Shown here: one piece after another, positions 42,923 to 51,137 of the stretch
Numbering within the stretch: the first letter of the stretch is position 1
Layout: every line of letters starts with the position of its first letter
DNA from: an uncultured Oscillospiraceae bacterium
GTDB lineage: Bacteria; Bacillota; Clostridia; Oscillospirales; Oscillospiraceae
NCBI GenBank assembly: GCA_934561175.1
Contig: CAKTFW010000002.1
Span: forward strand, 66,813-130,812
Direction of reading: 5' to 3'
Length of the DNA: 64,000 nt
Notes under the pieces: generated by a model
Database searches by the model: none
What the model saw: only the letters and a program-made list of their open reading frames with translations
Told to the model about the DNA's origin: nothing
Program-made: the position numbers and the translations under genes

Positions 42923-42971
42923 CCACAAGATATTGGATTGAACATTTTGTATTCTAACACTATCTAGTGTT
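42923..42971 (-). promoter_or_regulatory. Two NrdR boxes upstream of nrdD
   Basis: Box 1, AACACTATCTAGTGTT (42956-42971), is a perfect 7-bp inverted repeat around TC and matches the NrdR consensus closely. Box 2, CCACAAGATATTGGAT (42923-42938), matches 12 of 16 positions in reverse. They are 17 bp apart, about three helical turns from centre to centre, as expected for NrdR. The regulator itself is not in the window. Confidence 0.82.
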
Positions 42972-43101
42972 GGAATCAAGGGATAAAGTACAATTCGTGG
43001 AAATGACCAAAAAGCGGAGGGAAGAATTGGCGCGCTGTCGTAGGAAAATAAACATGCAATGCGGAACCGATTTGCATGTGAAACATGCCTGACCGAAAAG
43101 G

Positions 43102-43281
43102 TTAAATGCGAAAAAGTGTGCGGTCATAGGAATGGAACTGGAGTTTGCTGAAATTCACGGTCATCATAAAATCCCTGTTGAAAAAGGTAGCACGGATGTA
43201 TATGCAAATCTGGTAATTGTCCATAAGAATGTCCACACACTGATGGAACACCGGATACGCTGAAAGGTTTATGTCCGGTGT
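43102..43281 (+). pseudogene. Relic of a group II intron (end of RT ORF plus domain V)
   Basis: The codons at 43132-43263 read MELEFAEIHGHHKIPVEKGS... then NLVIVHKNVHTLMEH, the HNH-type C-terminal end of a group II intron reverse transcriptase; the frame has no upstream part. Overlapping its stop, 43248-43281 is exactly 34 nt and folds like intron domain V: an 8-bp stem (ACACCGGA / TCCGGTGT), a 2-nt AU bulge, a short distal stem and a GAAA tetraloop. The rest of the intron is gone, so it cannot move or splice. Between 42836 and 43100 nothing else but the nrdD control region is seen. Confidence 0.72.
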
Positions 43282-43333
43282 GAAGCGGGAGAAAATCCAG
43301 CGATAATTTCAAAGGATTACCTATCGCTATCAC

Positions 43334-43384
43334 TTTCCAAATCGCGCGAACTCTGTTATACTGAGTCATATATACTGAGTCATA
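43334..43384 (+). promoter_or_regulatory. ygiQ promoter with duplicated -10 box
   Basis: TTTCCA (43334-43339), 17-base spacer, TATACT (43357-43362). The 14-mer TATACTGAGTCATA (43357-43370) is repeated exactly at 43371-43384, which creates a second TATACT 14 bases on. Confidence 0.7.
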
Positions 43385-43412
43385 CGAATGTGACAAAAAG
43401 GAGGGAGCGGCG

Positions 43413-45302
43413 ATGCGGGATTATCTGCCGATCAGCCGAGCGGATATGGAGGCGCGCGGCTGGGAGCAGTGTGACTTTGTCTATGTGATCGGCGACGCCT
43501 ATGTGGACCATCCGTCCTTTGGCCATGCGATTATCAGCCGGGTACTGGAGAGTGCGGGCTATAAGGTCGGCATCATCTCCCAGCCGAATTGGAAAAATCC
43601 GGAATCGATCCGCATCCTGGGAGAACCACGGCTTGGATTTTTGGTGATGGGCGGCAATATGGACTCCATGGTCAACCATTATTCGGTCTCGAAAAAAAGA
43701 CGGCAGATGGACGCCTTTACGCCCGGCGGCGTTATGGGAAAGCGCCCAGACTATGCGACGATTGTCTACTGCAATCTGATTCGGCGCAGCTATCGGACTG
43801 CACCGATTATCATCGGTGGAATTGAAGCCAGCCTGCGGCGGCTGGCACACTATGATTACTGGTCGAACAAGCTCAAACGCTCTATCCTGCTGGATGCACA
43901 GGCGGATTTGCTGATTTATGGCATGGGCGAACGCGCCGTGGTCGAGGTTGCTGATGCATTGAACAGCGGCCTACAGATTTCAGATATCACCTTTATCAAT
44001 GGCACGGCCTACCGGGCAACCAGTCTGGAGAATGTGTACGATTATCAGCTGCTGCCGACTTTTGCGCAGCTTCGGGAAAATCCCCGTGCCTATGCAGCGA
44101 GCTTTTACACCCAATACCGGAATACCGATGCTCACACGGCAAAGCGACTGGTGGAGCCCTATGGAGAGCATGAGTTTATGGTGCAGAATCCGCCGCAGAT
44201 GCCGCTTTCCACCTCCGAAATGGACCGGGTTTATGGCCTGCCGTATATGCGGAATTACCATCCGAGTTATGAGGCGGCCGGCGGTGTACCCGCCATTGCA
44301 GAGGTGAAGTTCAGCCTTACTTCCTGCCGCGGATGCTTTGGCGGGTGCAGTTTTTGTGCGCTGACATTTCATCAGGGACGAACGATTCAGGTGCGCAGTC
44401 ACGCGTCGATTCTGCGGGAGGCGGAGCAGATCACCTGGGAGCCGGATTTCAAGGGATATATTCATGATGTCGGCGGCCCGACGGCCAATTTTCGTCAGCC
44501 TGCCTGCCAGAAGCAGCTGAAGTATGGTGTATGCCCGGACCGTCAGTGCCTGGCACCGAAGCCGTGCCCTAATCTGGTGGTAGATCATAGTGATTATGTG
44601 GCGCTGCTGCGAAAATTGCGCGCGTTGCCGCGAGTAAAAAAGGTCTTTATCCGCAGCGGTGTCCGGTTTGATTATCTGCTGCTGGATCAGGATGATACCT
44701 TCTTCCGTGAATTGGTGCAGTACCATGTTTCCGGACAGCTGAAGGTTGCACCGGAGCATGTGTCGGACCCCGTGCTGCGGCGGATGGGAAAACCAGCAGG
44801 TGCAGTCTATCGGGCATTCTTGGAGAAATATAAAGCACTGAACTGCCAAATGGGCAAGGAACAGTATGTTGTGCCGTATCTGATGTCCTCCCACCCCGGT
44901 TCGACCTTGAAAGAAGCGGTTGAATTGGCGGAATATCTGCGGGATCTTGGTTATATGCCGGAGCAGGTACAGGATTTTTACCCAACGCCGTCCACGCTCT
45001 CCACGGTCATGTACTATACGGGATTGGATCCACGCACGATGCAGAAGGTTTATGTGCCGACAAATCCCCATGAAAAGGCGATGCAGCGGGCGCTGATCCA
45101 GTACCGGAATCCCAAAAACTACGAGTTAGTGCATGAAGCGCTGGTAAAAGCTGGACGCATGGACTTGATCGGTTTTGATAAGCATTGCCTAATTCGTCCG
45201 CGAAGCGGTGCACATCGTGCACCTTCTGCGGCGCGTGGGAAGCAGCGGCCAAAGGGAGAACCACGGCGGCCGACCGGAAATCCGACGAGGAGGAGACGCT
45301 GA
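43413..45302 (+). CDS. YgiQ family radical SAM protein
   Basis: Large radical SAM protein of 629 residues, of unknown reaction. N-terminal B12-binding-like region (YVDHPSFGHAIISRVLESAG, YKVGIISQP), the YgiQ block GKRPDYATIVYCNLIRRSY and GGIEASLRRLAHYDYWS, then the cluster motif in CRGCFGGCSFCALTFHQGR. A Cys-rich stretch follows (CQKQLKYGVCPDRQCLAPKPC region). The basic C-terminal tail (RPKGEPRRPTGNPTRRRR) is variable in the family. Strong ribosome site AAAGGAGGGAG. Coupled to degV, which starts at the next base. Confidence 0.93.
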   Translation: MRDYLPISRADMEARGWEQCDFVYVIGDAYVDHPSFGHAIISRVLESAGYKVGIISQPNWKNPESIRILGEPRLGFLVMGGNMDSMVNHYSVSKKRRQMDAFTPGGVMGKRPDYATIVYCNLIRRSYRTAPIIIGGIEASLRRLAHYDYWSNKLKRSILLDAQADLLIYGMGERAVVEVADALNSGLQISDITFINGTAYRATSLENVYDYQLLPTFAQLRENPRAYAASFYTQYRNTDAHTAKRLVEPYGEHEFMVQNPPQMPLSTSEMDRVYGLPYMRNYHPSYEAAGGVPAIAEVKFSLTSCRGCFGGCSFCALTFHQGRTIQVRSHASILREAEQITWEPDFKGYIHDVGGPTANFRQPACQKQLKYGVCPDRQCLAPKPCPNLVVDHSDYVALLRKLRALPRVKKVFIRSGVRFDYLLLDQDDTFFRELVQYHVSGQLKVAPEHVSDPVLRRMGKPAGAVYRAFLEKYKALNCQMGKEQYVVPYLMSSHPGSTLKEAVELAEYLRDLGYMPEQVQDFYPTPSTLSTVMYYTGLDPRTMQKVYVPTNPHEKAMQRALIQYRNPKNYELVHEALVKAGRMDLIGFDKHCLIRPRSGAHRAPSAARGKQRPKGEPRRPTGNPTRRRR

Positions 45303-46154
45303 ATGGGACGCATTTTGATTGCGGCGGACAGTACCTGTGATCTGTCACAGAAATTGCTGGAGCGTTATGGCATAGAACTGGTGCCGCTGAATATTGTGCT
45401 GGAAGATCGAGCCTACAGGGACGGGATGGAGATCACGCCGGAGCAAATCTACCATTGGGCGGACGAACACCACACGACGCCGAAGACAACGGCTGTTACC
45501 ATGGGCGATGCGGTATCGTTTTTGCAGCGGATCGGTGCGCCGGGGGACGAAATTCTCTGTTTCTGCATTTCAGAGCAGATGTCTTCTACGGCGCAGGTAC
45601 TTCGCCTGGCGGCGGAAGAGGTCCCGCAGAAGCGAGTCTGGGTGATTGATTCTCAGAGCTTGTCCACCGGCATTGGTTTGCAGGTCTTGTATGCGGCAGA
45701 ACTGGCGCAAGCTGGAATGCCGGCAAGAGAAATTGTAAAAGCGGTGGAACAGCGCCGCCCGCAGGTGCGGGCTTCCTTCGTTGTGGAGACGCTGACCTAT
45801 TTGTATCGAGGCGGCCGGTGCAGTGCAACTGCGGCGCTGGTGGGAAATGCACTGCAGTTGAAGCCGAAAATTGTCGTGCAGCATGGGAAAATGGGAGTTT
45901 CCAAAAAGTTCCGCGGCAAGAGCGCGGCGGTTGTGCGCAAATACGCGGAGGACCTGCACGATGCGTTGCTGCAGGCAGATCCAAGCCGTGTATTTATCAC
46001 CCATTCCGGGATTGATCCGACGATTGTGGAGGAGACGGTGGCATATCTCAAGTCGTTGCACTATTTTCGGGAAGTGCTTGTGACGCGCGCCGGCGGTGTG
46101 ATTTCCAGCCACTGTGGACCAGGAACATTGGGCATCTTGTTCTACGCAGGATAA
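45303..46154 (+). CDS. DegV family fatty-acid-binding protein
   Basis: A 283-residue protein. DegV/FakB proteins hold a fatty acid for phosphorylation by FakA. N-terminal ILIAADSTCDLS, the hydroxyl-binding stretch TTPKTTAVTMGDAV, the segment DSQSLSTGIG, and the C-terminal SHCGPGTLGILF are family marks. The ATG directly follows the ygiQ stop and uses a ribosome site (GAGGAGGAG) inside ygiQ. No fakA is in the window. Confidence 0.92.
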   Translation: MGRILIAADSTCDLSQKLLERYGIELVPLNIVLEDRAYRDGMEITPEQIYHWADEHHTTPKTTAVTMGDAVSFLQRIGAPGDEILCFCISEQMSSTAQVLRLAAEEVPQKRVWVIDSQSLSTGIGLQVLYAAELAQAGMPAREIVKAVEQRRPQVRASFVVETLTYLYRGGRCSATAALVGNALQLKPKIVVQHGKMGVSKKFRGKSAAVVRKYAEDLHDALLQADPSRVFITHSGIDPTIVEETVAYLKSLHYFREVLVTRAGGVISSHCGPGTLGILFYAG

Positions 46155-47140
46155 GCGAAAAAAACAGGCCGGGCAGAAACGATCACTCGTTTCTGCCCGG
46201 CCTTTGCATTTAACAGTTTGCAAGCGCGATGGAGATTGAGTGCACCATCGACGGTACTTTCACGCAGCAGCATGCAAAGTTGCGTGGGGGTCAGCGTGGG
46301 GGCGCGTGCCAACAGACGGGCTGCGGCAGCTGTGACCATAGGTGCAGCCATAGAAGTACCGGTGCATGACCGATATCCGCCGCCAGATTCTGTGGTGAGA
46401 ATTTCAGTGCCCGGTGCAGCCAGATCCACGCCGACGCCATAGTTGGAGGTGGCGTGCAGGCTGCCGTCAGCTTGCAGATTGGCGACTGTGAGTACCAATT
46501 CACCAGGGGAGACCGGAATGGCCCTGCCCTGATTTCCGGCAGAACGAATTACCGGTATAGCAGAACGGGCAAGCGCCTGTTCCAAAATTGCATTGCTCCC
46601 TGTGACGCCAAGACTGAGGTTGATGAGGTCAGCGCCGTTGTCCCAGGCGTAACGGAGCGCGGCCAAAATATCAGAGACTGAGCCGCCGGCATTCTCCTGC
46701 AGAACCTGCAGTACCATCAGTTGTACCATGCCGCGCATACCCGCTGTTCCGGCAATGCCGATTTTGTTGTTTGTATCGGCAGCCAGAATCCCGGCCACAT
46801 AGGTGCCATGGTGATCCGGCGTGATTTTGTTGGTACTTTCCAGAAAATTCCAACCGCATTCATCATCAATGTAGCCGTTTTGATCGTCATCAATCCCATT
46901 GCCGGGGATTTCGCCGGGATTTTGCCAAAATGCGCCGGCGAGATCCGGATGTCGAAGGTCGACGCCACTGTCGATTAACGCGATGACAATCGGCTTTTCG
47001 GGTAAGATGCCCGGCCATTCCGCATCCGGATGAATTCCATGGATGCCGGTCAGCGCCCACTGCTGGGGGAAAAGCGGATCATTGACCGACGCGGTGCCGA
47101 CAAGTACTGCGGCTGCGATGACCAGCGTGCGAAACACCAA
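46142..47140 (-). CDS. S8 subtilisin-like serine protease, secreted
   Basis: Exported protease of 332 residues. Short N-terminal signal (TLVIAAAVLVGTAS), no long propeptide. Catalytic triad D57 (ALIDSGVD), H111 (HHGTYVAG) and S263 (GTSMAAP), with N203 (SAGNQG) for the oxyanion hole; NGIDDDQNGYIDD looks like a calcium loop. The last ~20 residues (AKAGQKRVIVSARPVFFAYPA) are encoded by the hairpin terminator of degV and overlap the degV stop, so the original C-terminus was probably different. Confidence 0.9.
   Translation of the reverse strand: MVFRTLVIAAAVLVGTASVNDPLFPQQWALTGIHGIHPDAEWPGILPEKPIVIALIDSGVDLRHPDLAGAFWQNPGEIPGNGIDDDQNGYIDDECGWNFLESTNKITPDHHGTYVAGILAADTNNKIGIAGTAGMRGMVQLMVLQVLQENAGGSVSDILAALRYAWDNGADLINLSLGVTGSNAILEQALARSAIPVIRSAGNQGRAIPVSPGELVLTVANLQADGSLHATSNYGVGVDLAAPGTEILTTESGGGYRSCTGTSMAAPMVTAAAARLLARAPTLTPTQLCMLLRESTVDGALNLHRACKLLNAKAGQKRVIVSARPVFFAYPA
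46168..46203 (+). terminator. Terminator of degV, shared with the subtilase end
   Basis: A 16-bp stem (GGCCGGGCAGAAACGA / TCGTTTCTGCCCGGCC) with a 4-base loop and TTTG. It lies inside the 3' end of the facing subtilase gene. Confidence 0.82.
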
Positions 47141-47200
47141 AATGCCTCCCTTTTGTGGAATCTGCGGCTAGTTTGTGCGCAGTGGCTGCAAATTATGAAA

Positions 47201-47228
47201 GGGCCCCGTTCCAAATAGAACGGGGCCC
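47201..47228 (-). terminator. Terminator of the SLH lipid-binding-like protein gene
   Basis: An 11-bp stem GGGCCCCGTTC / GAACGGGGCCC with a 6-base loop, followed on the minus strand by UUUC. Confidence 0.82.
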
Positions 47229-47252
47229 AAATAACAGTGTTTTGAAATTTGC

Positions 47253-48599
47253 TTATGCAGCCTGCTCGGTATACATCGATGCATAGGTGTTCAGATCATT
47301 CGGCAGCTTAACGGTAACATTCTTGGTGTCGACGGTGACATCCATATCTGCTACAATGTGAAGCGGAATGTTCTCTACAGTGGTGCCCATGTCCATGGAA
47401 GCTTTCATGCCGGTCATCGCGCCGTTCGTGACAGTGACTTCGCAGTTGGTGAGCTGGAGGGTAAGACCTTCGATGCCTGCATCCTGCAGACCCATGTTGT
47501 AAATCATGTCCAGAATCGAATTGATTGCGTCCGGTGCGTAGTCAATTGTATAGACGGTGGTATTGCCGGACTTCTTGGCGGTCAGGTTGGCGATCATGCA
47601 GACCGGATCATTCTGGCTTTCGTTGAAGGATACATCAAACTGATCCAGGGCATTTTCAAAAGACAGGGGCATCTGCATCTTTTTCCCGGCGAGATCCAGA
47701 TAGAGAACACCGTTGGTGTAGTAGTAATTCATATCCATATTGATTGCGGCCATGGACGGATCATCGACCAGATCAGCGCTGACCTTCATATCGACATTGG
47801 CGGTAACGGCCATCTTGGAGCTATCCGGCTTCTTCGGATCCATATCCATATTGAGATCCATTTTGATGGTGCCGTCTGCAACCTTTTCCTTGTCTGCGGT
47901 GACGGCCAGGTTGATGTTCATTACCATGTGGCCCTTGGTGTTGTCGCTGTTGGCAACAGCCTGATAAGCGCGCAGGTTGGCAAACAGTTCATCATAGCCC
48001 TTTGCGTCTGCAACAGCGCCTTCCTTTACCAGCTTGGTCAGCAGGTCTGTTTCGCCGGACTTCGGCGCAACAGACAGTGCGGTGTAACTCATGGCTACCA
48101 CATCATCGCGCAGGAAGTTGTCGGGGTCACAGTTGATGGCGTCAACAACGCCTTTCTGCGTGGCAAAGTCAAGCGCGTCAGCGTAAGTAAAGTCACTGGC
48201 AGCCTCAGAATAGCCCAGTGCGCGCATCAGGAAAGTAGCATACTGCTGTGCAGTGCAGCGATCTTTGGCACCGAAGGTGGTTGCGGTTTTTCCATTGGTA
48301 AGACCGTTGTCGTACAGGTACTGCACATAGGGCTTTGCCCAGTCGAGCACATCGGTGAAGGGTGCGGTGTAGGTCAGCTCCTTCGCCTCGGCCTCTTTAC
48401 CCAGCAGCCGGACCAGCATGGCGCTTGCCTCTGCTCTGGTCGGCGCACGATCGAGATCGTAGCCGTTGCTGGTGCCCTGGAACAGTCCCATTTCATTGAG
48501 CGCATCGGCGCAGTGGTCAAAATCCGATGCAAACGCGGAGACGCTCAGAAAGGTGGCCAGTGCCAGTACCAGAACCAGCAGTTTTGCGAGCTTTTTCAT
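47253..48599 (-). CDS. S-layer homology (SLH) domain surface protein
   Basis: Exported 448-residue protein. Signal peptide 1-~24 (KKLAKLLVLVLALATFLSVSAFA). Residues ~28-200 hold about three SLH repeats (ADALNEMGLFQGTSNGYDLDRAPTRAEA in two parts; FTDVLDWAKPYVQYLYDNGLTNG; a third around AINCDPDNFLRDDVVAMSY) for anchoring to cell-wall polymer. Residues ~220-448 are rich in alternating Met/Asp strands (MKMDLNMDMDPKK, MNYYYTNGVLYLDLAGKKMQM), like bowl-shaped lipoprotein domains of the LppX/DUF6612 kind. Ligand unknown. Ribosome site GGGAGGT. Confidence 0.88.
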   Translation of the reverse strand: MKKLAKLLVLVLALATFLSVSAFASDFDHCADALNEMGLFQGTSNGYDLDRAPTRAEASAMLVRLLGKEAEAKELTYTAPFTDVLDWAKPYVQYLYDNGLTNGKTATTFGAKDRCTAQQYATFLMRALGYSEAASDFTYADALDFATQKGVVDAINCDPDNFLRDDVVAMSYTALSVAPKSGETDLLTKLVKEGAVADAKGYDELFANLRAYQAVANSDNTKGHMVMNINLAVTADKEKVADGTIKMDLNMDMDPKKPDSSKMAVTANVDMKVSADLVDDPSMAAINMDMNYYYTNGVLYLDLAGKKMQMPLSFENALDQFDVSFNESQNDPVCMIANLTAKKSGNTTVYTIDYAPDAINSILDMIYNMGLQDAGIEGLTLQLTNCEVTVTNGAMTGMKASMDMGTTVENIPLHIVADMDVTVDTKNVTVKLPNDLNTYASMYTEQAA

Positions 48600-48640
48600 G
48601 ATAAATACCTCCCTTATTTTATGCGTAGGAATCCGAGTTC

Positions 48641-48668
48641 ATGATAGCACATCTGCGGCACAGTGCAA
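48641..48668 (-). promoter_or_regulatory. Promoter of the SLH protein gene
   Basis: Minus strand: TTGCAC (48663-48668), 16-base spacer, TATCAT (48641-48646), 41 bases before the start codon. Confidence 0.7.
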
Positions 48669-48709
48669 GCGAATTTAGGAATTCTTAAGACTTTTTTAGA
48701 AAGTGAAAT

Positions 48710-48732
48710 CCCCGGCAGCAACGCTGCCGGGG
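48710..48732 (-). terminator. Terminator of the aldolase gene
   Basis: A 10-bp stem CCCCGGCAGC / GCTGCCGGGG with a 3-base loop just past the fba stop; AUUUC follows on the minus strand. Confidence 0.82.
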
Positions 48733-48744
48733 ATAAGGTGTATT

Positions 48745-49680
48745 TTAAGCTTTTCCGTCAGAGCCGAGGACATCCAGAATTTTGTGCTTCACCATAGCAC
48801 GGATATTGTCGCGACCGGGGGACAAAAACTGGCGCGGGTCAAAGGCTGCGGGGTTTTCCGCCAGAAATTTGCGGACACCTGCAGTCATGGCCAGACGCAG
48901 ATCGGTATCGATATTGATTTTGCAGACCGCCATGGTTGCAGCCTGGCGGAGCATTTCTTCCGGAATGCCGATTGCAGCATCAAGCTTGCCGCCGTTGGCG
49001 TTGATCGTAGCAACATGATCCTGCATAACGGAAGAAGCGCCGTGAAGAACGATTGGGAAGTTTGGCAGACGCTTGCCGACCTCTTCGAGAATATCGAAGC
49101 GCAGCTGGGGCTTCTGACCAGGCTTGTACTTGAAAGCGCCGTGACTGGTGCCGATGGCAATGGCCAGCGAATCGACGCCGGTCTTATCAACGAATTCCTC
49201 CACCTCTTCCGGACGGGTGTAGGAGGAATCGGCGTCGGAGACTTTGACATCGTCTTCAATTCCGGCCAGCCGCCCCAACTCACCCTCGACGACCACGCCG
49301 TGAGCATGTGCATATTCAACGACCTCGCGGGTGATCCGAATATTTTCTTCAAAGGTGTGCTTGGAGCCATCGATCATGACGGAGGTAAAGCCGCCGTCGA
49401 TGCAGCTCTTGCAGATTTCAAAATTCTCACCGTGATCCAGATGCAGGCAGATGGGAAGATCGGTATCTTCCACCGCGGCCTCAACCAGCTTCATCAGATA
49501 AACATGTTTGGCGTATTTACGCGCACCGGCAGAAACCTGCAGAATCAGCGGAGAACGGGTTTCGGCTGCGGCCTCGGTGATGCCCTGGATAATCTCCATG
49601 TTATTGACATTGAAAGCGCCGATGGCGTAACCGCCCGCATACGCTTTCCGGAACATCTCGGTAGAAGTAACAAGTGGCAT
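48745..49680 (-). CDS. fba: Class II fructose-bisphosphate aldolase
   Basis: Zinc-dependent glycolytic aldolase of 311 residues. ICLHLDHGENFE (catalytic Asp and first Zn His), SVMIDGSKHTFEENI, VVEGELGRLAGIEDD, the second Zn His in GTSHGAFK, PIVLHGASSV, and KINIDTDLR for phosphate binding. The start ATG 49680 follows AAAGGAG by 9 bases; an ATG 63 bases upstream lies inside the promoter. Divergent from the phosphofructokinase gene. Confidence 0.96.
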   Translation of the reverse strand: MPLVTSTEMFRKAYAGGYAIGAFNVNNMEIIQGITEAAAETRSPLILQVSAGARKYAKHVYLMKLVEAAVEDTDLPICLHLDHGENFEICKSCIDGGFTSVMIDGSKHTFEENIRITREVVEYAHAHGVVVEGELGRLAGIEDDVKVSDADSSYTRPEEVEEFVDKTGVDSLAIAIGTSHGAFKYKPGQKPQLRFDILEEVGKRLPNFPIVLHGASSVMQDHVATINANGGKLDAAIGIPEEMLRQAATMAVCKINIDTDLRLAMTAGVRKFLAENPAAFDPRQFLSPGRDNIRAMVKHKILDVLGSDGKA

Positions 49681-49705
49681 GATAATCAACTCCTTTTCGC
49701 TTTTC

Positions 49706-49734
49706 ATCTTAGCAAGATTCCGGCGCGATTGCAA
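49706..49734 (-). promoter_or_regulatory. Promoter of fba
   Basis: Minus strand: TTGCAA (49729-49734), 17-base spacer, TAAGAT (49706-49711). Back to back with the phosphofructokinase promoter, only 9 bases between the -35 boxes. Confidence 0.75.
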
Positions 49735-49743
49735 TAGATTCAA

Positions 49744-49772
49744 TTTACATTTTCACAGTTCTACGGTATAAT
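49744..49772 (+). promoter_or_regulatory. Promoter of the phosphofructokinase gene
   Basis: TTTACA (49744-49749), 17-base spacer, consensus TATAAT (49767-49772), 29 bases before the ATG. Confidence 0.82.
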
Positions 49773-49801
49773 ACGAGCAAACAGACTAGGAGGGATCCCC
49801 A

Positions 49802-51037
49802 ATGAGCAGATTGAAGGGAGCTTGTGTTGTCGGGCAGTCCGGCGGCCCGACTTCGGTAATCAATGCCAGTGCCTACGGTGCCATTAAGACCGCGCTGGCA
49901 TGTCCGGATATTACAAAGGTATATGGTGCTTATCACGGCATCCGCGGCGTGTTGGATGACCAACTCCTGATACTCGATGAGGAAGAACCGGCGGAATTGG
50001 CGCTGCTGCCCTATACGCCGTCGTCGGCGCTGGGCTCCTGCCGCTACAAGCTGAAGGACGCGCTGGATGATGAGACCGATTATCTCCGGATTCTGGAGAT
50101 TTTCCGGAAGTATGATGTCCGTTATTTCTTCTATATCGGCGGCAATGACTCCATGGATACCTGTGCAAAGATCAACCGCTATATGGAAAAGGTGGGCTAT
50201 GAGTGCCGTGTGATTGGCGTTCCGAAGACCATTGACAACGACCTGTTTGGGACGGACCATTGTCCGGGATTTGGCTCCGCGGCAAAATATATTGCCACGA
50301 CCTTTATGGAACTTTATCTGGATGCCCGTGTTTACGACATTGGCACTGTGACAATTGTAGAGTGTATGGGGCGTCATGCCGGTTGGTTGACGGCAGCTTC
50401 TGCACTGGCGCAGGCCAAAGGGCTTGGCCCGGATCTGATTTATCTGCCGGAGCGGGTTTTCGATATGGAACGATTCCTGCATCAGGTACAGATGATCTAT
50501 GAGAAGAACGGCTATTGCATCGTTGCGGTGTCCGAGGGAATTCATTACGCGGACGGCAGCTTTGTCTCAGAAGCAAAAACCGCAGCGACCGACGGCTTTG
50601 GCCATGCACAGCTAGGGGGCTTGGCGGCAATTTTGTCTGAAGCGGTCAAAGAGCGGCTGGGTACCAAAACGCGTGGAATTGAGCTGAGCCTGCTGCAGCG
50701 CTGTGCGGCGCATGTGGCCTCCGGCACCGATATTCAGGAAGCATACCGTGCCGGTAAAGCGGCGATCAATGCGGCGCTGGAAGGCAAAACCGGTAAGATG
50801 GCGGGCTTTGTTTGCGATCGGACCAATGGGTATGACTGCCAGATCAAGCTCTTTAACCTGGACGATGTGGCAAACTTTGAGAAAAAGATGCCGGATGAAA
50901 TGATCAATGCCGAAGCGAACGGTGTGACGGAGAAGTTCCTGGAATACTGCACACCGCTGGTAGAAGGCGAATCGCATCTGCCGCGGGAAGATGGCCTGCC
51001 GCGATTCTGCCATCTGAAGAAAGTACTGGCAAAATAA
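49802..51037 (+). CDS. pfp: 6-phosphofructokinase, probably PPi-dependent
   Basis: Glycolytic enzyme of 411 residues that phosphorylates fructose 6-phosphate. VVGQSGGPTSVINAS at the N-terminus, GGNDSMDT (residues 113-120) and VPKTIDNDLFGTDHCPGFGSA. The residues that separate donor use are Asp at the second acidic place of GGND (D116) and Lys142 in PKTIDND; this pair is the diphosphate-using pattern rather than the GGDGS of ATP enzymes, so PPi is the predicted donor. Later ECMGRHAGWLTAAS binds sugar phosphate. Ribosome site AGGAGGGAT. Confidence 0.88.
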   Translation: MSRLKGACVVGQSGGPTSVINASAYGAIKTALACPDITKVYGAYHGIRGVLDDQLLILDEEEPAELALLPYTPSSALGSCRYKLKDALDDETDYLRILEIFRKYDVRYFFYIGGNDSMDTCAKINRYMEKVGYECRVIGVPKTIDNDLFGTDHCPGFGSAAKYIATTFMELYLDARVYDIGTVTIVECMGRHAGWLTAASALAQAKGLGPDLIYLPERVFDMERFLHQVQMIYEKNGYCIVAVSEGIHYADGSFVSEAKTAATDGFGHAQLGGLAAILSEAVKERLGTKTRGIELSLLQRCAAHVASGTDIQEAYRAGKAAINAALEGKTGKMAGFVCDRTNGYDCQIKLFNLDDVANFEKKMPDEMINAEANGVTEKFLEYCTPLVEGESHLPREDGLPRFCHLKKVLAK

Positions 51038-51052
51038 AATCTTATGTTAAAA

Positions 51053-51088
51053 AATACCCTTTCTGATTTTCAGAAAGGGTATTTTTTA
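51053..51088 (+). terminator. Terminator of the phosphofructokinase gene
   Basis: Stem AATACCCTTTCTGA / TCAGAAAGGGTATT with a 3-base loop and T6. Confidence 0.92.
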
Positions 51089-51101
51089 TAGAAAAAACAG
51101 A

Positions 51102-51119
51102 GCCGTCCGGATGGACGGC
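51102..51119 (-). terminator. Terminator of pta
   Basis: A 7-bp stem GCCGTCC / GGACGGC with a 4-base loop, followed on the minus strand by CUGUUUUUUC. Confidence 0.82.
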
Positions 51120-51137
51120 CCTGTAAAAGATAGAAAG

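Noticed and set aside
47358..48644. 428-codon frame antisense to the SLH protein gene
   Set aside because: The SLH protein has signal peptide, repeats, promoter and terminator; the plus-strand frame crosses its promoter and has none of these.
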